A DNA stretch of 64,000 nucleotides from Caldifarciminota bacterium UBA1063 (lineage in GTDB: Bacteria > Hydrothermota > Hydrothermia > UBA1063). The position numbers were made by a program, and so were the translations under genes. The stretch spans positions 1 through 64,000 of the forward strand of contig DCDE01000021.1 in the NCBI GenBank assembly GCA_002316275.1, in the 5' to 3' direction. Within the stretch, counting starts at the first letter, position 1. Every line of letters begins with the position of its first letter. A model generated the notes under the pieces. That model did not search any database, had not been told where the DNA came from, and saw only the letters and a list, made by a program, of their open reading frames with translations. Shown one piece after another: positions 60,578 to 64,000 of this stretch.

Positions 60578-61070
60578 AGGACTTATCTTTGATGTGTGGC
60601 AAGAAGAATACGAAACAGAACATCACATCTTTAAGCGAGAAATTGTTGATTTTCCTGAAACCTGCGCAGTCCTACCTATCTTCAATGACAATTCCGCAAT
60701 TCTAATCTCCCAGTATCGGTTCCCTTTAAAAAGGGAGATACTTGAAATTCCAGCTGGTAAAGTTGGCCAAGGAGAACTTCCCGAGAAAGCTGCAGCGAGA
60801 GAAATGATGGAAGAAATTAAAATGCGACCCGAAAAACTTGCCAAGATCGGCACCTTTTATCTTACCCCTGGGTATTCAACAGAAAAAATCCACATTTTTA
60901 TAGGCTATGACCTCAAAAATGCCGAGTTGCCGGCAGATGTTGGAGAAGAGATACAGGTATGCAGAATACCACTTCAAAGTCTGAAAGAGATGATGGAAAT
61001 GGGGGACATTGAAGATGCCAAAACTATGCTGGCTCTTATGTATTTTTTCACTATCTTTAACCAAAAGTGA
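60546..61070 (+). CDS. NUDIX hydrolase, ADP-ribose pyrophosphatase-like
   Basis: A 174-residue NUDIX protein. Upstream of the box, AILISQYRFPLKREILEIPA is the ADP-ribose/ADP-sugar pyrophosphatase pattern. The NUDIX box is GKVGQGELPEKAAAREMMEE, with the REUxEE core intact and Lys where the later Gly is usual. FYLTPGYSTEKIHIFIGYDL with the conserved PGxxxE matches ADPRase. It cleaves ADP-ribose to AMP and ribose 5-phosphate. ATG 60546 lies 32 bases inside hemW. Confidence 0.88.
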   Translation: MKITRRELKYKGLIFDVWQEEYETEHHIFKREIVDFPETCAVLPIFNDNSAILISQYRFPLKREILEIPAGKVGQGELPEKAAAREMMEEIKMRPEKLAKIGTFYLTPGYSTEKIHIFIGYDLKNAELPADVGEEIQVCRIPLQSLKEMMEMGDIEDAKTMLALMYFFTIFNQK

Positions 61071-62172
61071 TTCCAGAAAACTCAACCCAAATACCGCAAC
61101 CTTTGAAGAGCTCATCGCAATTCCGGTTTTGGATGAAGGTGATGCCCTTTTAATTATTACATTAAGAGATATTGAACCCTATAAATCCATAGAAGATTTC
61201 GCTGAGCGAACAGAAATAGATAGTACTAAGATCGACTACCTGAAAGAGATCTTCGTCTTCGAGTACAAGGGTATACATCGAGGGTTCTACACTTTGAGTT
61301 TCCGGAAATCTACCAAAAGAACAATATCAACTTTAGCCGCTGAGCCTTTTACGTTTTCGTTATCTAAATACCTTGGTGCTACTAACTTCTATTTGAAATA
61401 TAAAGAACTCACAATTGGGCAATTTAATCTTACAATCCCTAATAACAATGTATGGGCTTACCCGACACTCTATGGCTCAGATTATTTCCTCTATATAACA
61501 AAACCAATTCCCATTGCAGTTGGTAAGGATAACTTCTTTACCGGTTTAGGACTCCAATTACGCTTCTTCGATATCTTCTTAACCTCGGAATTCAAAAAAA
61601 ATGACCGAAACTCTCTACAGGGAGGTCTAAATGTAAAGCATACCCCTTTTTCCGCTGATATCTCATGGTCCTTCACTGACAAAATGGGAAGAGGGAATCT
61701 TATTTATTCTGCTGGTAAGACCTTTTACCATTTAAACTGGCACCTTAAGGAAAACCAGCTCACAGCATCTTATAATTTCAGCAGGAAAGTTTCAGCAAAA
61801 ACGGGAATATCAATCAGGTTCAGTAACTTGAAAAACAAATATGTATACTTTCAACTCAACAAAAAACTCAACAAAGAAACAGGACTATGTATTAAGTCAC
61901 GATTTGCGGGACCTATTACAGAAGTATATGAAATTAGACTCGAAAACAAAAATCTAAGTGTAGGCTATAATTTGCTGAGCAAGGAGACAATATCCATAAG
62001 AGTAGCGCCGGGAGAGAGCTACCTAAAATTCTCACTCTATCCGGGAAAGAAACGATATGACGTCACCACAACCCTATTCTTTAACGTACGCAATAAAGAG
62101 ATTAAAATACAGGCTGGCAAGTCTTATTCAGGAGAAATTAAGTTTTTTATAAGGCTAGGGGCAATTGATTAA
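61015..62172 (+). CDS. Exported HhH/beta-barrel protein
   Basis: A 385-residue exported protein with a signal peptide (MPKLCWLLCIFSLSLTKSDS) and a ComEA-like helix-hairpin-helix segment (LNPNTATFEELIAIPVLDEG and PYKSIEDFAERTEIDSTKI, ~20-80). About 300 residues of alternating strands, probably an outer-membrane barrel, complete it. Such HhH-barrel proteins occur in Bacteroidetes-like and candidate phyla; function unknown. ATG 61015 is preferred over a TTG at 61009 because GGGGGA lies eight bases upstream. It overlaps the NUDIX gene by 56 bases, a long overlap. Confidence 0.65.
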   Translation: MPKLCWLLCIFSLSLTKSDSRKLNPNTATFEELIAIPVLDEGDALLIITLRDIEPYKSIEDFAERTEIDSTKIDYLKEIFVFEYKGIHRGFYTLSFRKSTKRTISTLAAEPFTFSLSKYLGATNFYLKYKELTIGQFNLTIPNNNVWAYPTLYGSDYFLYITKPIPIAVGKDNFFTGLGLQLRFFDIFLTSEFKKNDRNSLQGGLNVKHTPFSADISWSFTDKMGRGNLIYSAGKTFYHLNWHLKENQLTASYNFSRKVSAKTGISIRFSNLKNKYVYFQLNKKLNKETGLCIKSRFAGPITEVYEIRLENKNLSVGYNLLSKETISIRVAPGESYLKFSLYPGKKRYDVTTTLFFNVRNKEIKIQAGKSYSGEIKFFIRLGAID

Positions 62173-62848
62173 AGTTGACTGTGCATTAGTGCTAAGAGTA
62201 GAAGAATTTATGGAAAGCTCTTTAATTATTACGGCACTTTCACAGCGTGGGGGGCTCATAAAACTTGTAGCAAAAGGTGCGCAAAGACTGAAATCTCCTT
62301 TAAGAATGTCCTTTCAACTATTTTCTCTCAGTGAGTTTATTTTCTATTACAAAACTGATAGGGAACTCAACATCTTAAAAGAGGGAAAAATCCTTGAAGT
62401 CTTTGATCATCTTCCAGAAAATTACAATAAATTCAGTCTCGTTTCTACAATCTCTTCCTACATCATTAAAAGCGTTCCGCAGGAGGCAGGTGAAGACATC
62501 TATACTGATACCGTAAACTTCTTTAGATTTGTAAATAAAGCAAATACTCTAAATCAGGACCTTTACAACTTCTTTGTTATCAGAAACCTTATGAGGCAGG
62601 GAGAGATACCATATTTTAATGCCTGTGGGAGATGTGGAAATGAGCCTATCGAGTTTTTTTTACCTTCCAAGAAAATCGCAGTATGTAAAAATTGCATCAA
62701 GGAGGGTGAAGATACTGGAATCGCTATAGACAGAGGTACGACCTCAGAAATAAAGTTTGTACTCGAGAAAAACTGGCAGGAAATTAACGCTCTTTCAATC
62801 AGAGATAAAACAAGGGAGGTTTTTGGAGTACTCCTAAGAGAACAATGA
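62165..62848 (+). CDS. recO: DNA repair protein RecO
   Basis: RecO loads RecA onto SSB-coated DNA with RecR. The OB-fold start is VDCALVLRVEEFMESSLIIT and VAKGAQRLKSPLRMSFQLF. An internal zinc finger is formed by CGRCG and CKNC, as in many bacterial RecO proteins. The 227 residues are within the family range. The TTG start lies eight bases inside the preceding gene; the family N terminus starts right there. Confidence 0.88.
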   Translation: MIKVDCALVLRVEEFMESSLIITALSQRGGLIKLVAKGAQRLKSPLRMSFQLFSLSEFIFYYKTDRELNILKEGKILEVFDHLPENYNKFSLVSTISSYIIKSVPQEAGEDIYTDTVNFFRFVNKANTLNQDLYNFFVIRNLMRQGEIPYFNACGRCGNEPIEFFLPSKKIAVCKNCIKEGEDTGIAIDRGTTSEIKFVLEKNWQEINALSIRDKTREVFGVLLREQ

Positions 62849-63765
62849 AGAAACTATCGAATGTGTTAAAAGTCGTTATCTCGTTAGCATTGCTTTATTT
62901 GATCTTTACAAAGGTAAGTAAGGAGAATCTTCTTACATCAATTAAAAGCACCAATTACATTTACCTCGTCCCCGGTGTTATTCTATATTTCATTGCAATT
63001 CTCGCATCTACATGGAGATGGCAAGTATTTTTAAAAATAAAGCTCATCGACCATAGCTTATTAAAATGTCTTAAATATTATCTCATTGGTATTTTTTCGG
63101 GAAACTTCCTCCCATCGGGCGGGCTCGATGTAGTTAGGGCTTATTATGCAGGGAGAGGCAATTCAGTCTCAAGTGCATTAGCTGCAACTTTCATCGACAG
63201 ACTCTCTGGATTCTATGCAATCCTCTTCTATCTCATCATAGCTGGAATCTTTCTCACAATAAAGATACAATCTCTTTTCCTCATTACTATAATCGGGATT
63301 GTGGCACTGCTATTTTTAAATGTAATCCTGTTTACTAAGAGTTTTAATAAGCTCCTTAACAAAATCAAAAAAACAAAATTGACCTCTCCAGTGATCTCTT
63401 TTATTAACTCTATTTACCAATTCCGTGAGGAATGGCCTCTAATTCTAAAAACCCTTCCATTATCTATTGCCATACAACTTTTCTTTTCACTGGTCCCTAT
63501 AGTAATTAGCCCAGGGCTCGGGACACCTATCCCCTTCTTTGAGAGCATCCTCCTTTTACCAATTATCAATTTTGTAATGATGATCCCTGTCACCATCTCA
63601 GGGCTTGGACTTCGAGAAGGCGCCTTCGTCCTCTTATACGGTGATCTAATAGGCAAAGAAAAAGCTTTAATACTTTCGCTAATGTATTATTTCACTTCTC
63701 TTGCATTGAGCATCGTAGGTTACATACTATTTCTCATTGACAAACCTGAAAAAAATCTCAAATAG
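62845..63765 (+). CDS. Flippase-like membrane protein (LPG synthase TM / UPF0104)
   Basis: A 306-residue polytopic protein of the lysylphosphatidylglycerol synthase TM-region family (AglD2-like). About seven to eight transmembrane helices are visible. Family motifs are STWRWQVFLKIK, YLIGIFSGNFLPSGGLDVVR, AATFIDRLSGFYAI and the late ISGLGLREGAFVLLYG. Members are thought to flip or transfer lipid-linked groups, but few are characterised. It overlaps recO by four bases and runs 39 bases into the convergent M20 gene. Confidence 0.88.
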   Translation: MKKLSNVLKVVISLALLYLIFTKVSKENLLTSIKSTNYIYLVPGVILYFIAILASTWRWQVFLKIKLIDHSLLKCLKYYLIGIFSGNFLPSGGLDVVRAYYAGRGNSVSSALAATFIDRLSGFYAILFYLIIAGIFLTIKIQSLFLITIIGIVALLFLNVILFTKSFNKLLNKIKKTKLTSPVISFINSIYQFREEWPLILKTLPLSIAIQLFFSLVPIVISPGLGTPIPFFESILLLPIINFVMMIPVTISGLGLREGAFVLLYGDLIGKEKALILSLMYYFTSLALSIVGYILFLIDKPEKNLK

Positions 63766-64000
63766 GGTCTTTAGGGAATCCAGGTCCACCCACTCATCGT
63801 TCCCGTGAATGTTACCTCCACGGGGTGCCGTAATTAGAACAGCCATTCCCCTTTCAGTAAAGAACCTCCCATCTGTTGCACCATGCTCTTTTATAAACGA
63901 TATGGGCCGTTTGAGTACAGACTCCGCTACCTTCTTGTACCTTACGATGTATGGATTTTCCCTCGGTGTAAAAACTGGTTCCCCTGTTGATATAGTCTCA
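63727..64000 (-). CDS. M20 family peptidase/deacylase, C-terminal part
   Basis: The last 90 codons of a gene cut by the window edge. Translation gives FIKEHGATDGRFFTERGMAV, APRGGNIHGNDEWVDLDSL and a final FEIFFRFVNEK. This is the end of an M20 zinc enzyme (DapE, ArgE, carboxypeptidase or acetylornithine deacetylase type): the GATDxRFF and IHGxxEWV motifs place a metal-ligand His and substrate residues. The exact substrate needs the missing N-terminal part. Confidence 0.75.
   Translation of the reverse strand, partial: ETISTGEPVFTPRENPYIVRYKKVAESVLKRPISFIKEHGATDGRFFTERGMAVLITAPRGGNIHGNDEWVDLDSLKTLFEIFFRFVNEK

Noticed and set aside
1..64000. CRISPR arrays, insertion sequences, prophage or integrase genes
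   Set aside because: I saw no regularly spaced repeats, transposase motifs, terminal inverted repeats or phage structural genes. The Ig-like and PadR relics alone do not show a mobile element.

Overview
The window reads as one compact, gene-dense stretch of a bacterial chromosome, about 40% GC by eye. It encodes about 53 protein genes (one cut by the right edge) and three tRNA genes. Two Omp85 proteins, a HtrA protease, lipoproteins and large beta-rich exported proteins point to a diderm cell. Three exported proteins end in Por/T9SS-like C-terminal sorting domains. An archaeal-type bifunctional fructose-bisphosphate aldolase/phosphatase, 2-oxoacid:ferredoxin oxidoreductase, DUF2723 and DUF4321 proteins suggest an anaerobic, possibly thermophilic member of a candidate phylum such as WOR-3/Hydrothermae. 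That placement is inference; no rRNA or other phylogenetic marker was analysed.

Layout. 0-6 kb: a sorting-domain protein, a LysN-like aminotransferase, glycerate 2-kinase, queA and purA. 6-11.3 kb (minus): one operon of a sodium:solute symporter, a class III CoA-transferase and the four subunits of a 2-oxoacid:ferredoxin oxidoreductase. 11.3-14.0 kb: the only loose region, with sfsA, a PadR-like relic, a minimal family-X polymerase-like protein and a decayed Ig-like surface-protein gene. 14-25 kb (plus): an unknown membrane protein, pyrimidine-nucleoside phosphorylase, a TPR protein, clpC, bamA, htrA, MEMO and AMMECR1 proteins. 25-32 kb (minus): a beta-rich outer-membrane protein, a PEP carboxykinase-like enzyme, an M24 peptidase and a PAS/GAF/degenerate-GGDEF protein. 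32-37 kb (plus): a DUF2723 membrane protein with TPRs, a KOW-like protein and an aminotransferase, then DUF4321 and tRNA-Leu/tRNA-Cys on minus. 38-47 kb: an adenylate cyclase/ATPase/TPR protein, a sorting-domain protein, a lipoprotein, topA, a HAD hydrolase and a GNAT protein. 46.7-55 kb (minus): lipid kinase, M28 peptidase, pcm, surE, glycosyltransferase and tRNA-Pro, then a lipoprotein, an M29 aminopeptidase and butyrate kinase. 55-64 kb (plus): an ACT-like protein, FBP aldolase/phosphatase, a second Omp85, hemW, a NUDIX hydrolase, a HhH/beta-barrel protein, recO and a flippase-like protein, ending against a partial M20 peptidase on minus.

Physiology inferred from gene content: carboxylates or amino acids are taken up, transaminated and oxidised through ferredoxin-linked CoA chemistry, with PEP carboxykinase and FBP aldolase/phosphatase supplying gluconeogenesis.

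The most notable non-coding signal is promoter geometry. At least seven first-in-operon genes have a -35/N17/-10 promoter whose -10 hexamer ends exactly six bases before the start codon, with no Shine-Dalgarno sequence; two more are off by one base. This predicts leaderless mRNAs next to other genes with ordinary Shine-Dalgarno leaders. All six convergent gene pairs overlap or abut, and I saw no convincing intrinsic terminator.
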